Assembly (NCBI GenBank): GCA_000711775.1
Contig: ARYC01001229.1
Span: forward strand, 24,662-88,661
Length of the DNA: 64,000 nt
Direction: 5' to 3'
DNA from: Oxytricha trifallax
Lineage: Eukaryota > Ciliophora > Spirotrichea > Sporadotrichida > Oxytrichidae
In this document: piece by piece, positions 33,977 to 46,530 of the stretch
How the letters are laid out: each line of letters begins with the position of its first letter
Numbering within the stretch: position 1 is the stretch's first letter
The notes under the pieces: generated by a model
The model's input: only the letters and a program-made list of their open reading frames with translations
Database searches by the model: none
Told to the model about the DNA's origin: nothing
Translations under genes and position numbers: made by a program

Positions 33977-35520
33977 GAGAGAATTAATGCAATATATTGA
34001 AGTGAGTTATATTTTAAGTGCATTATGATAAATTGTTTTATTAATAGTTTAAATAAAAAACATATTGAGTCTTGTAATCTTTATCAGGCATATCATGTAA
34101 TACTTGATTGCTGCAATTTAGTGCTTTTATTCCTCTATTATGAATTTTCAATTTTAGAAAATATTTTATATTCAGATTTTAAAATTTAAGAGGGAATCCA
34201 AAAATGGGATACTTTCCTTATTTCACTATAATATTTTGCAACTATTCCCCATTATTTAAATTAATAGATCTATTTTAACTAAAAAATTTCAATGCTAATC
34301 TCAAATCTTTGCTGAAATCAAATGAATTTTCAGTATAGATTTTTATTTTCTAAACCTCTGAAAATTTATCTAATGATATAGGTTATTAATAATATAATAA
34401 AGTGTTTCAATCAAGTAATAACTCTGATTTTAGAGACTCTTAGAATATCATTTATTTTTTTATTCCATTATCCAGTACATAAAATAGACCCTATATATAA
34501 TTAATACAAGCTAAGAATCAAAGAAATTTCTTAATTATTCTTTTACAAATAACTCTACATTACACTTCAACAAATAATATCAAATTTATATGGTTTTAAT
34601 TACCTACTTAAATCTACAATTGAGTATATAAATGCAAATAAACCCTTGAACAATTACACTTTAGGAACTATAACTCTTGAGAGGACAACATCATCTGATG
34701 TTATCATTTAGTTTATTTGTAATATCAAATTAATTATATCATATCATATCACACTTTAATAGATTGTTAAACTAAAAATTTATCTTATTCTCATTGATTA
34801 AGTAAAAGTTTAAGGGTCTTCAACTTGATAAAAAAACACAAGAAATAAATTTGTCAGTTAGTCAGATATCTCGCCTGTTTGATCTAATTATGTTCTCGAC
34901 TCTTTAATTTTATCATGAATCAGTAAAAATATTTAAACTAAAATTAATATTTGATTTTGTATAATTTTTAGTCATTTTTCAATAAAACCTTTCTGCTAGA
35001 TTATTAAAGAAGCAATATATTCTAAAATCATATTTTAATTGAAAAATTCTAAAATATGTTTATTCTTACAATATTTTAAATAAAAAACTGTACAGAATCT
35101 TTAATTTATGATTATAAATTTTTAATGCTGTACTTTTAAAATATCAATTCTTTTTAATCCTCGATTTCTATATTTAGTCTTTAATAAGTATATTCACTAT
35201 TTATAATATTTGTTTTAAACTTATATATCTCTTTTAATGCAATTCAATTTAATAAAATTTAAAAATATTTTTCATATATTGTTAATAAAGTCTAAGAAAA
35301 TTTAAAGAAATTATTAAATCATAAGACAGTAAAATTTAATTTACTAATAAACAACATTTTAGTTTTCTAGAAAATAAATTAAAATATAAGAATTGTTATT
35401 AAATTTGATATAAAATAAATGATGGGTGGAATTTTTACTATGGACTACTTGAGAAGTATAATATAATTATTTTCCTTAAAGTTTGAGTGCAATAATTTAT
35501 AATGGCTATTAGAAGGTAAA
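33977..35520. other. AT-rich stretch without recognised genes
   Basis: No coding signal or repeats that I can support. Confidence 0.4.
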
Positions 35521-35524
35521 TTAT

Positions 35525-35620
35525 TTTTGGGCATGTTTCGGACTCCAGACTCGCTGACCCACTAAGCATATACTGTGGAAAAACAGATGGTTCTTGATTT
35601 CTTGGTCGTATGTTTTGTAA
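35525..35620. other. Short GC-richer patch, possible micro-MDS
   Basis: About 90 bp (GCATGTTTCGGACTCCAGAC and following) with coding-like composition on either strand (minus strand includes STVYAQWVSESGVRNMPK). Too short to assign. Confidence 0.25.
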
Positions 35621-35882
35621 TAATACTGATAGACAATTTTTATATTTTTAAAAGACTGTTTTATCAGTACTCAACATTCAAAATCAATTTAGTTCTATAT
35701 GCTATATTTTTATTATTGCAGTTATTAATTGTTTCTGGTTAAATAGTAATTTATATAAGAATATTTAAAAATTTTGGTAAATTAAATGTATATTTAAATG
35801 GCAATAATAATTTTACTAATATACCTGGGATTGTTCGAAAGTAAATTCAAAATCAGTATCAAATTTGAATAATTGCAAATTA

Positions 35883-36325
35883 GGGGGGAAGTTTCCTGCC
35901 CCCAAAATTAAATTTTATGTTTTTTGAAATAATTTTAATAGAAACAATTAATTTCAATTTCAATTACCATAATCATGTACTATACAACATTTATTATTAT
36001 ATAATTTTCAAGGTACATAATTATTCTTTATCAAATTATATATTATTAACAAGGCTAAAATAAGTGTTTTTTATTAATAATTAATGTAATTTTCATTAAA
36101 TTTTAAATTTATTATCAAGGTAGAAATGATATCTGAAGCAAAATTTAAAAAAAAACTACATCATAATTGATGATAAAGATTCTTTGAAAATTATAAAAAT
36201 TACATTATTTTAATGTACGGGGCAGGAAACTTCCGAAGGGGGCAGGAAACTACCTTTTTGGAGGCAGGAAACTTCCCCCCAAGGGTGCATATAAAATTTT
36301 GGGGCAGGAAACTTCCCCCCCCCCC
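35883..36325. mobile_element. 443-bp element with G/C-homopolymer inverted ends
   Basis: The left end GGGGGGAAGTTTCCTGCCCC then CAAAATTAAATTTTATG is inverted at the right as TATAAAATTTTGGGGCAGGA then AACTTCCCCCC. The 16-bp motif GGGGCAGGAAACTTCC is repeated four times toward the right end (36219, 36238, 36261, 36301). The centre is AT-rich and non-coding. Confidence 0.65.
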
Positions 36326-37697
36326 GCAAATTATATAATAGAACTAATTAATAATATAAAATAATAAAAAAATCAAAATATCAAATTAAAATTTAGATTA
36401 ATAATCAGTAATTAACTTCAGTTATGCATTGTAATTGTATCCAAACCCTAGCTTAAATATACTTATCATATAGAGCTTTGAAATGAAACAGTGTTTGTTA
36501 TTGCAACTATGAATTTATTTCATCTCCCAAGACAAAATATCTTGTTTTCTGGTTTATTGAGGAATAATGCCATTAATAAAATTGACTTAGAATAGAGGGT
36601 TTACAATAGAATTTATTTATATTAGAATTTTAAGTAACTATTGAATATATAACTTGCATGAATTTAAGAATTAAATATTCCCAAATCGAATGTATTCCTA
36701 CAATTAATATCTGCTTAATTTAATCCAAATAAATTGAATTTGTACAATAATTAATGAAATTTATCTCTACCATAAGCTAAACATAAAATTATTGTAAGTA
36801 CAAAAAGAATAAACATGTTTAATGAATAAAATTCAAAAATCTTTAAAGCTTGTTTCTTTTATAATAGCTTGAGGCATATACTTTGCCATTGGTTTTATAG
36901 AATCATTATAAGCTAAAACAATTGTGAAAATAATTACTCTACTCTTATCAATATGAGTAGATTAAAAATTAAACTGATTTCAATATTCTTTTTTATTAAA
37001 TCAATCTAAGATGCAATTTTTGTCAGAAATTAATATTCTCAACGTTATTAATCACAATAATGTAAATTTTATTAATTAATAAATTAATGTTTCATATTGA
37101 TGGCATATGTTTATTTTCTATTGCAGAATCTAAACATATAAACCAATTTTTACTGTTACATACCATCAACAACTTATGATAATTATATTTATATTTATTA
37201 AATATTAATACATACATGAGTGCTGGTTATTATTTAGAAGGCTTTAGAAAGATTGGATATTTATATTTTATCAATATTATATATCTAAACAACTTCAAAA
37301 TTAACAAATATATTCATTCATTCTTTAAGAATTAACTGATGTTTTTAAACAATAAAATGATTTAGAAATATCTATAATAACAAAATCAATAAATTTCATC
37401 ATTAACCATAATGAGATGCTTGAAAACATGATTTTAGTTTTAAATAAATTGTGTTATATCCAAAAAGGGTATGAATCTTATTTGAATAGAATTTATATTT
37501 TAATCAAATATATATAATTTCTAAAAAAATAAAAATCTATTTCTTAAATATTTTTCAATTGATATAATAAATGATAAGAATAATATTTAGCTTTAATTAA
37601 AAAGGATTTAAGCAACTTATTTTTTCATAAAAATGCAAAAAGAATAATTCAAAATTTGGTTATATCCCTAACATATTAAATACTTTTAACAAAAATT
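36326..37697. other. AT-rich stretch with a solitary element end
   Basis: At about 36670-36705 TTCCCAAATCGAATGTATTC followed by CTACAAT is the right end of the family A/B elements, without a visible left partner nearby. No genes seen. Confidence 0.45.
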
Positions 37698-38099
37698 TTG
37701 TAGGGATAAAATCTATTTGGAAAATTAAATTTAAATTAATTTAATTAAAAATAAAAAAATTATGGGACTTATCAATTCCAAACCAACTCAAAATTCAAAT
37801 ATAAATAAATTTTATGGTAGATTATGTAATTTTAGATGGTCTTTGATGCTGCCAATATTCTTGAATCGTCCCATGTAGTGAGATATTTTGATTTTGAGCT
37901 AACTCCCAAAAATAATTAAAGGGGTTTTCTCCCTTGGGAGATGAGATAAATCATTCTAGCAATAACAATCACCGCCTTAATTTAAATGCGCTATCCAATG
38001 AGCATAATGAAGCCAGTATTTGGAGATATAGAAGGTAATTAATAATTAATTAATTTTAATTTAATTTAATTTTCCCAAATCGAATGTATTCCTACAATA
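37698..38099. mobile_element. Non-palindromic MITE, family B
   Basis: Ends related to family A (TTGTAGGGATAAAATCTATT left, AATCGAATGTATTCCTACAA right). The body has AATTATGGGACTTATCAATT, GATATTTTGATTTTGAGCTA, GGGGTTTTCTCCCTTGGGAG and TTCTAGCAATAACAATCACC. A second copy lies at 41798. Confidence 0.75.
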
Positions 38100-39300
38100 A
38101 TAAAAGAATCAAAAACATGTTTTCCATCTATTTAAAATTATACTTTGATATGTGTATATTAAGAACTAAGCCAATGATTTCGCATGCAATCAACTTTTTT
38201 CTAGCTCAACTTCTGCAAATCATTCTTAAATAATTATTTATTTATAGCTAATTATAAGTAATGATATACTCGCTAGCAACTGCTAGTTATTGAACAAGTA
38301 TAATACTTTTCATATTGCTTGCTTGCATACAATTAATAAATGAAATTTTAAATATGATTAGAATAATTATTAATTATTTTATGTGTAAGTGAAATTCACC
38401 AAATATAGTGATCTAGAGTATTTCGACATATAATTTAAATTTTAAGGATTTTATTCTTCAAGATGGTTTGTCACACTATAAAGATAGTTTGCTTTACATT
38501 AACTAAATCCCACTAATTCGAGTAAAATTAAATAAACGGCAAAATCGATTCATCCACTCATACGATGCGATAAAATTTAATGACTAATAGTAAAGTGCAG
38601 CAATTATTTGCGAATAACTTAACTAATGATTTCTAGATTAAAATATTCTAAAAGTATTAACTTAACTCATTTTAATATATATATGAGATTTCCTCAAATA
38701 AATTGAAATTTATATTGTCCAATTTAATAATCGCAATTAATAATTTAATTTCTCCTATAAAATGGTACTTTAAAATTAAATTAAAAAAATTTAACTCATT
38801 CTTTTGATTTTTTATAAAAAATAAAGTAATTGATAAATTAAGTTCATATTGTTTATTAATCCTTTTTATAAAATCTTATTTCAATTTTAATTAGAAAATT
38901 GATATAAAAACTATACTTATACTTTAATTAACAAAGCATAAAATTATAAAATTTATCCTGTGGGTAATTAGTTCCTGTAATTTATTTAATAAATAATGTT
39001 GATTCAAAATTTCTAAGAATAAAAAATTAAATTTTTTAATATACAAGTTTAAATTACCATTTTAGTTCTATTTTTTTAATTACAAAAGAATTAGTTATTT
39101 ATTGTTTATAAATGGCTATTAATACCACAGTATTTTAATTGGTATTTTTAATGATTTATTTAAATACACAGTACTTAGCAAAAATCTCAATTTTAATAAC
39201 TCAACGTTTTCTAACTTTTTATAGTAAAGTTTTCTGAGACAAAAATAAAAGGATTGTTTTACATTAATTATAAGAAGTTATGTTATTATTAATAACTTTT
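38100..39300. other. AT-rich stretch with a family A relic
   Basis: Around 38535-38615 ACGATGCGATAAAATTTAAT and CTAATAGTAAAGTGCAGC resemble the right arm of a decayed family A MITE. No genes seen. Confidence 0.35.
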
Positions 39301-39339
39301 AATAAATATAAAATGCAGAGATCTAGAATTGTTAATAAA

Positions 39340-40350
39340 TACAAATGAAGTAAACCTTAAGCAGGGCGGACAAGACACACCCTGCAATATTTTTGTGGTT
39401 GACAGGAAACATAGTATCGAATTTAGTATTAGAGATAAAGTCTATCCTCTTTCTAAATTTTTATTAATTTTTTTAATAAAATTTCTTTATTGATGTCTAT
39501 ATACCTCAATATATTATAAAATGAGTACAAATTCTGATTAATTATAGAGCAATCATTATTTAAGAATTAAAAGAAAAATTAATGTTATTACTTATATGAT
39601 ATTATATTATTACCTACACAGAATAACAATTATTGTAAGAAAGATGTTGCGGATTATTTAAGATGCGATTTATGACAAAGCAATTATTTATTTATTTAGA
39701 CTCTACAAGAATTTGAATTAATTGAAACAATTTTTTTTAATTTAATAGTGCTTTCAATTTTACTCAGGAAACATTATCAAATTATGTTAATAGTGTTTAA
39801 GACCACCAAGTACTACAAATCTTAAAATATAATAGAAATAATTCAGAATTATATAAAAAAAAATTAAAATCACTGGAACTTATATTACTTAGTTTCAAAC
39901 TTAGGTATTAACAGGTGTTAGATTTAAGGGAAAATATAATTTAATTTTAACTCGAAATTTCAATTAGCCAAAATGCATATAAAATAAATTTGATTTCTTA
40001 ATAATAAAGTAAAACACCTGAAAGTGTTTCATATTGTGATATAGTTGCAGGTTAACTGCAAATTACAGCCTCAATAAGCACTTTGGTACAAAATAACATT
40101 TAAATATAATGCATCAAGAGAGATTCTTGCGATTTCTACATAGCAACTTATAGACTCTCAACATGCTAAAAAGATTATGTCTTACTTTTGAACTTATCAA
40201 AAATATTTGGTAGTACACTTTGAAGTAAAAGAAGATGATAATTATGATTAAAATTTCATATCAATCAAACTATTAAGAGTATTTTCAATAGAAATATAAT
40301 TTAAAAGAATTTTTATTTAGCCCTATACTGATGAGTTAGCTTTTCTCTAT
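39340..40350 (+). pseudogene. Third membrane-protein gene, propeller-like N-terminal fragments
   Basis: 39345-39460 reads TNEVNLKQGGQDTPCNIFVV and then RKHSIEFSIRDKVYPLS; 40020-40230 reads VSYCDIVAG and CDFYIATYRLSTCQKDYVLL. These have the propeller-repeat look of the genes at 12-22 kb. Frames are interrupted by AT-rich DNA. The same locus probably continues at 42340-46530. Confidence 0.35.
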
Positions 40351-40564
40351 AAATGTAAATAGAGAAATCTAAAGCGCTTCCTGATTTAAATGCTAGAATT
40401 TAAAAGATATCACTAAATCTAATAATAATATTTTATCGTTTATTTTTATTATTTCAATACTTCAATATTATCAACAGGCTTGATTTAAATTAAGTTTGAT
40501 TAAGAACTAGATGTTGAGAGCGATGATAAACCCCTTGATTCAAATTAGAAAATCTAAGATGTTA

Positions 40565-40835
40565 TCATCCGATCATGAATTCAAAGATAGCTGAACTTTA
40601 CTATTGGCGATACTATTTAATCTCATCCCTAGATAGAGTATACTCGACTTTAATTGAATGTCTCTAAATTCATTAAATTATGTCCTCCAATTAAAGTTGA
40701 GTTAACTCGCTCTGCTGCCAATAGTAGAGTCCAACTAATTTTGAATTCTCTCTCGAATGAGACCAATATTTCGATTTGGAGATTTTAACTTCCAGTATTA
40801 AATAATTTAATTTTCAAATTCAAATGTATTACTGC
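40565..40835. mobile_element. Degenerate palindromic MITE, family A
   Basis: Recognisable by GATAGCTGAACTTTACTATT, GCGATACTATTTAATCTCAT and CCCTAGATAGAGTATAC on the left, and GTTAACTCGCTC, GCCAATAGTAGAGTCCAACT and the end AAATTCAAATGTATTACTGC on the right. The arms have diverged and part of the right arm is deleted. Confidence 0.65.
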
Positions 40836-41797
40836 AATAAAATGCTTACTAATAATCTTTTATTTATCAGAAATTAATAAATAATCAGTTCTAGTAATAT
40901 TGAAAGTTTGAGCATCCATTATTTTAAAAATTTAAACTGTAAATTAATCAATATCAATAAAAGATTTTATTAAACTTTAAATATATCAGTGAGAAAAATG
41001 GAAGTTAGGCTATTTTCTTAATATCAGCCAATTTTCAAAGAATAAAATATTGCAATTGCCTGAATTGATTATTCTATTTTTGTATAGATGAAAATTATCA
41101 ATTTTACAGTTAGAAAAGAGCCAATATTTTTCTCTATATTTTAAGCTATCCTAAATCTAAGGGTTTTAGTACATTAATTAAATAACTAGAACGATCATTA
41201 TTAGTTTATATCAATTAATAAACCACTAAAATTTCATAGGAATTTGATATACTATAAATTAGTGGAAACGTTTTACAGATCTAAAATTTAAATTATTTAA
41301 TTTAATTCTTCCTGTAAAGATATTATTTAATATCTAACTAAAGTATACTATTGATCAATCGTAAATCTCAAACTGAAAGTGTAATAAATTTATTTTTATT
41401 GAGTTATCTTATAGCTTGATACATTGATTTTGATATTTTGGAAGAAAATGAAGTTTTGAAATTATATTTATTGTAGATTTAAATTTATTTATTTATTAAT
41501 ATTTTCAAAGAATGATGCATTATTTTCCGAAAATTAAGATCAGAAATTATCATAGAATTATGAAATGTAAAAGAAATTGTGGCCACAGGTTACGTAAGAT
41601 GCATAAGAAACTATATAATCAATAGTTGAATCTATTAAAGGATTAATAAATTATTAATTCTAAATTTATAAATACTAAAATCGCTTTAAATTTTTCCATT
41701 TTTAAGCATCATAATTTAGAATATATAAATATAAAAAGAATTTAAGCTTAAGTAAAATTAATAAGATTGTTAATGTAATTTTTAAGGTAATAAAGGA

Positions 41798-42198
41798 TTA
41801 TTATTGCAGGAATACATTCGATTTTGGAAAATTATATATTAAAATTATGGGAGTAATCAATCCCAAAGGTACTTATGATTCAAATATAAATTGATCTCGC
41901 TGTAAATCCCGCAATTTTAGCTGGACTTTGCTATTAATATTTCTGAATCATTACATGAAGGGAGATATTTTGATTTTGAGCTAACTCATAAAAACAGAAA
42001 AAGGGTTTTCTCGCTTGTGCAATGAGATAATTTAATTCTAGCAATAACAACCACTGTCTCATTTTTTAATGGGCAATCCATTGAGTATAATGAAGCCAGG
42101 GTTTGGAGACATTTTCCAAAAACATAACAGAAAATTACTAATAATTAATTAATTTTAATTTAATTTAACTTCCCCAAATCGAATGTATTTCTATAATA
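41798..42198. mobile_element. Non-palindromic MITE, family B
   Basis: Same layout as 37698-38099: ATTATTGCAGGAATACATTC left, AATCGAATGTATTTCTATAA right, with AAAATTATGGGAGTAATCAA, GAGATATTTTGATTTTGAGC and AGGGTTTTCTCGCTTGTGCA inside. Confidence 0.75.
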
Positions 42199-43137
42199 TG
42201 TAACACTTTTATTAAAAATAATTAGATAAGCAAAAATATAAATTGGCAATTAAAGCATCAATGAGTTCTGTTTTTACTCAAGTATGATCGTTAATATATT
42301 ATTGTAAGAAAAATTCTTGACTTATTAACTATGTACGTAGATCCCAGGGAATGCAACAAATGTGGGGCATGATAGAAGGATTTTAGCTTATGACTCACTT
42401 ACCTATGATGTCAATTGTAATTCCAGCAAACACGCAAAGTCTCTTTAGTTTACTCAATGATATTGCAAGTTTTAATCTAATTCCTACAGAAGATTTATCA
42501 AATAGTTTACTATAGTTCGCCGGTAATAAAACCAAAATTTATTAAATTTTTCAATCATTATATTGATAATTCTTTATTATAGAGGAGAGTGTAATAGCAT
42601 ATAGCGATGCATTTAAGTTTATCGGCTATTCGAATATGAACGTGATCTAGAATTTAGGCCTTCTATTTTACATGATAGTTATAAATTGGATGGTTATGAT
42701 CTTATAGTTAATGCTGATATTTTTCTTGCATTAAATACTGGCCCCTGAAAAGTAATTCTAATTTTAATATCTCACATCATTATAGTAAAGTCTTAAAGTA
42801 CATGAAAGAGAAAATCGTAACAATTAGATACTTAGATTTATGATTGAGTAGACATTAGAAATACGATTATGCTGTTTCATTATTGTTAAAGTAGAATTGA
42901 ATTGGGAAAATTAGTAAATTAAATTCATATTAAAAGTATATATTAATCTAACTGTCACTAATTAGAGTATCTTGTAGATCAAATTATGTTTACAGTACTT
43001 ACCGTTATGTTTGTGTGTGTAGACCGTTTCTGATCAAAATGTATATCGGAGTATTCTCAAAAACATTCAAGAAGTTGACCGAGTTGATCCGGTTGACCGC
43101 ATGTTTCTCTTGCTCAAATTATTTTTTAATTATATAA

Positions 43138-43146
43138 GTAATATTA
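43138..43146 (-). promoter_or_regulatory. TAATATTAC nonamer in left inverted repeat
   Basis: This is the nonanucleotide that Rep proteins of circular single-stranded DNA replicons nick at their origins. It is AT-rich, so chance occurrence is possible; its presence in both arms of a Rep-bearing element is what makes it notable. Confidence 0.35.
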
Positions 43147-43206
43147 GGTATAATGTATAAGATGAAAATTATTATGAAGAAAAAAACATCTTAATAATCT
43201 TAGTAT

Positions 43207-44583
43207 TCAATTACTCTGCACAATCTCCTGATCCTGTTCATTGTCTATCATTGCGCTCACTTCTCTGCTTATAGTTTTTTCCTTTGAATTAGTGCATGCT
43301 GTGTTCTCTTCATCAGGATGGGCCATAAAGTATTTAGCCAAGTCTATGGTGTCAAACGGCAATTAGTTTTTTTCTTTCTTCTGTACATCACTGAGATCTA
43401 TCAAGTGGCATCGAGCCTAGAACGCTTCTCTGTTGATCTTTTTCAGCTTCATTAATTAGAAGGAATTAGTTGTGATGACTACAACACTGTCTAGATATTC
43501 TAAAGACACATCTCCGTATTTCACTTCAGTAGAATACCCGCTTCCCTCAAGCAGCCTTTTAATTTTGGCGACCTTCTCTTTGCTGAAGAAATGCTTATCA
43601 TTCATCTCATCCATCAACACAATTTATGGCTAGAATTTTGCTGGCATTAGCTGTAATTTGAAGTGAGACTAGCCTTCTTTTAGAGTGCATCGCACACAAA
43701 GATCTGTTGAAGCATTTTGATAATACTAGTCTTGCCTGTATCAGCTTTACCATAGAACCACACGCGGTATTTTTTCTCACTTTATCTTTACACAATTACC
43801 TCGAATAATGCATCAACTGCTTCACTGTAACCCCGTTTCTTAAACTGTTCAAAAGTATATGCCTCAGATGAATTGAATCTATCAATGTGTTTTAGAGCAA
43901 ATTTCTAAAGAGATTCGATAATAGGTATCCTTTTTCTTTCTAAAAGCCCTGACCCTAAAAGTAATTTCATTGATTCATCTTAATTTTGCTTCGATTTCTT
44001 AGATTTAAACCAAATCACATGAATTGTTATAGTGCATCTTGAGGTAGTCTGATAAGTTCTAAATATCACCAGATTTTAGTAAAATAGTAAATTCGACCAA
44101 CATCTGTTTCTTAGTTTTTGTTTGGGATAGAGAGAACTCGGCTCTAGAGCTTGCCGCACTTGATCTTCATTTTTATGTATCAAAATAGTCTTATTCTCTA
44201 GCAACCAGAATGATTTTTGGATTTTTTGCTAAAAAATCTTAGAGACTTTTCAGATTGGCACTGTAATCTTAATGTTTAAGGAACTCAGAACTTTTGTGCC
44301 TGCACTTTTAGTCTGCCTAAAATGATTCTTATGAAGTCCCTTTGTCTACTAATGGCAGCAAACTTCAAGATACTATTTGTTGCTTTAAGGATCTAGGAAA
44401 ACGCTGACATGATAAATACGTTAGTTCGTATCTTTGATACTGTTGATGATAGTCTTTGAATTTTCTGGCCCATATGGAAACTCACACTCATAAAAATGAG
44501 TCATTCTATAGTTGTTTATTAAAGGAAGCTAATGATAGTACCCATAGAGTGAGAGCAATACTTAAAGCTATTTCGTGCTCCAT
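43207..44583 (-). pseudogene. Rep-type protein with superfamily-3 helicase domain (frameshifted)
   Basis: Minus strand, from a possible ATG at 44583-44581 to TGA at 43209-43207. The helicase domain is clear: Walker A WFYGKADTGKTSIIK near 43750, Walker B QIVLMDEMND near 43610, motif C VVVITTNS near 43475, then a basic REAFQARCHLIDLS. These are the ordered motifs of SF3 helicases in CRESS-type Rep proteins. Between Walker A and B the frame shifts, and at least three shifts or TGA codons break the N-terminal half (pieces such as YGYYHQLPLINNYRM and LQDFLAKNPKIILVAREQ). I could not see the HUH endonuclease motifs, so a nicking domain is not shown. TAA/TAG codons as Gln show it has adapted to the ciliate code and is not a contaminant. 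Confidence 0.72.
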
Positions 44584-44613
44584 TAAAAAGAATATTTAAT
44601 TTTTTACTAACAT

Positions 44614-44622
44614 TAATATTAC
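44614..44622 (+). promoter_or_regulatory. TAATATTAC nonamer in right inverted repeat
   Basis: Mirror copy of the nonamer at 43138-43146, 30 bp from the Rep-like start codon. No clear flanking stem could be drawn. Confidence 0.35.
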
Positions 44623-46530
44623 TTATATAATTAAAAACTAATTTGAACAAGAAAAACATGCGGCCAACCGGGTCTGAATGTTTTTGAAAATACTCCGATA
44701 TACATTTTGATCAGAAACGGTCTACACACAGAAACATAACGGTAAGTACTGTAAACATAATTTGATTTTCAAGATACTCTATTTAGTGGCAGTTAGATTA
44801 ATATATAATTTTAATATCAATTTATTTTTCTAATTTCCCCAATTCAATTCTACTTTAACAATAATATTAATTAAGTAAGATAAAAAATATTCATAAAAAT
44901 TAAACAATTTCTTAGTTGAATTCAAATGCCTCAGGAGATATGTTAGGCTCATTCTTTCGCATTATACTGATATTTTTTATATTCTTATTGCCTGCTTTGG
45001 CTGGTCTTCTTACTTATTATAAGAAAAAGTAAGCTAAAACATCAAGTTATAATTCTAATTTATCGATATAGAAACACACTCTTATCTGATAGTTACTCCT
45101 GTTTCTATGATGACCTAAATTTATCCACACCAAACATAGTACTTTTTGTACTTGTAATAAATTATCGTAGAATTTTCTATCCTATGATTATGATAATATT
45201 TTCAGAGATATCCTCTATGCAATTACTATTCCAAATAAATCTCTCATTTATAATGCTATCTGCTATTGCTTATGTAGACCCCTTTTAAAGTGAAACTCAT
45301 TAAAATTAAGTCATTTTTAATAAAATAATATAGTTGGCTTTGATTTACTTATTTATAACATAAATTGATAATTTTTAGTTAAGCGAAGGGCTTAGGCAAA
45401 GTATCGGAGATATTCAGATTTTCATTCAATTATAATTGCTATTTCTTCGATTTAAAAATTTACAAAATTGATACATCCTTAAATTATGCAAGTATTTTAA
45501 GTATTTTTAATTTTAGATTTGCCATATGAATCTGTTGATAAATATTACTCTGCTGTTATTCAAATTATTTGGAACTTAGTGCTAAGCTGTCATTAATTAT
45601 ATCAATAAGAAAAGAATGAAACATTAACTACAGTATTTAATTTATATTAAGAGTAATTTTAATTTTTACCAACATAAAAATCTAAATTATCGTCACTAAA
45701 AAATATATTCAAAAATCTTTTTACTTAAACTAACTACTTCAAACAAAATCAACAAGCAACACTTTTACAATGGAGTTCAATTAGACTCTTAAACTTTATA
45801 TAACTATGAACAATTAAATATAGAATAAAATCTTAAACTATAAACATTATATAGTCTAAAATAAATTGCTTATATTTATCAATTAAATTAAGTTTTAGAT
45901 GATTTTCATGATATGTCAACATAAAAATCACATAATACTTTCAAAATAAGAAATACTATTAAATAAAAAGCCAAGTTTGAACAAAAGAATTGTACTAAAT
46001 ATGAGTATAATTTTGAAAATATACAAGAAGTGTCAGAAACATAAAAAATAGAGCAAGGGTAAATAAATTCAAATTATAAGAATCACTTTTACACATCACT
46101 TATTTATAATGAATCATCAAAATCTCTTTTTAGCTTTTATTTATCTTCAGATTATTAGAAATTTTCCACTTTTCATTTTTATTTTATATAATGTTTATGT
46201 GTTAATTACAGAGTAAATATTTGACAAATTATGCTTATTTCTATATTTTAACTGCAAAAGATTCCCTTATTTATCAATTATAACTTCTTGAATATTTATT
46301 GATGACTCAAAAATGAAATTATTATTTTTAATTAAGTGCCTCTTTAAAAATCCTTCTAATTAAGATGATTCTTAAAAAGGAAAACAATAATTTAGAAAGT
46401 AACAGCAAAAGTCAAAATAATTCTAGGATGAAGATGCATTTTAAGATATAATATATTCTCGCTACATAAATTAAAGACTAAATTAAATAAGTGATAATAC
46501 TGTAGTGATATATTACAATTTGAACAATTC

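Larger units (their letters stand above)
42879..44874. mobile_element. Foldback element, family C, carrying a Rep-like SF3 helicase gene
   Basis: Terminal inverted repeats of about 260 bp (42879-43150 and 44608-44874). Outer ends TTGTTAAAGTAGAATTGAAT and its inverse are of the family A/C type. Inner blocks include CAGTACTTACCGTTATGTTT (shared with the element at 15877), GTAGACCGTTTCTGATCAAA and CGGTTGACCGCATGTTT. Each inverted repeat ends on the inner side with TAATATTAC (44614-44622, and its complement at 43138-43146). The middle is filled by one minus-strand coding region. The element interrupts a membrane-protein gene. Confidence 0.8.
42340..46530 (+). pseudogene. Third membrane-protein gene, TM region and tail, split by a Rep-bearing element
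   Basis: 42358-42520 reads QQMWGMIEGFQLMTHLPMMS, then IVIPANTQSLFSLLND and FNLIPTEDLSNSLL, clearly homologous to 18835-18970. After the foldback insert, 44939-45100 reads MLGSFFRIILIFFIFLLPAL (a TM helix), then 45160-45290 (YRRIFYPMIMIIFSEISSMQ). A Gln/Asn-rich cytoplasmic tail follows at 45750-46230 and 46330-46530 (QKGKQQFRKQQQKSKQFQDE). Intervening stretches do not read through in one frame. The insert lies exactly between TM blocks, as in the gene at 18-22 kb. Confidence 0.5.

Noticed and set aside
36900..36965. Repeated short direct repeats checked as a CRISPR-like array
   Set aside because: No regular repeat-spacer pattern anywhere; the organism is a eukaryote.
37918..37960. GGGGTTTTCTCCC read as a telomere-like end
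   Set aside because: It is internal to a family B MITE and occurs in its sister copy as AGGGTTTTCTCGC.
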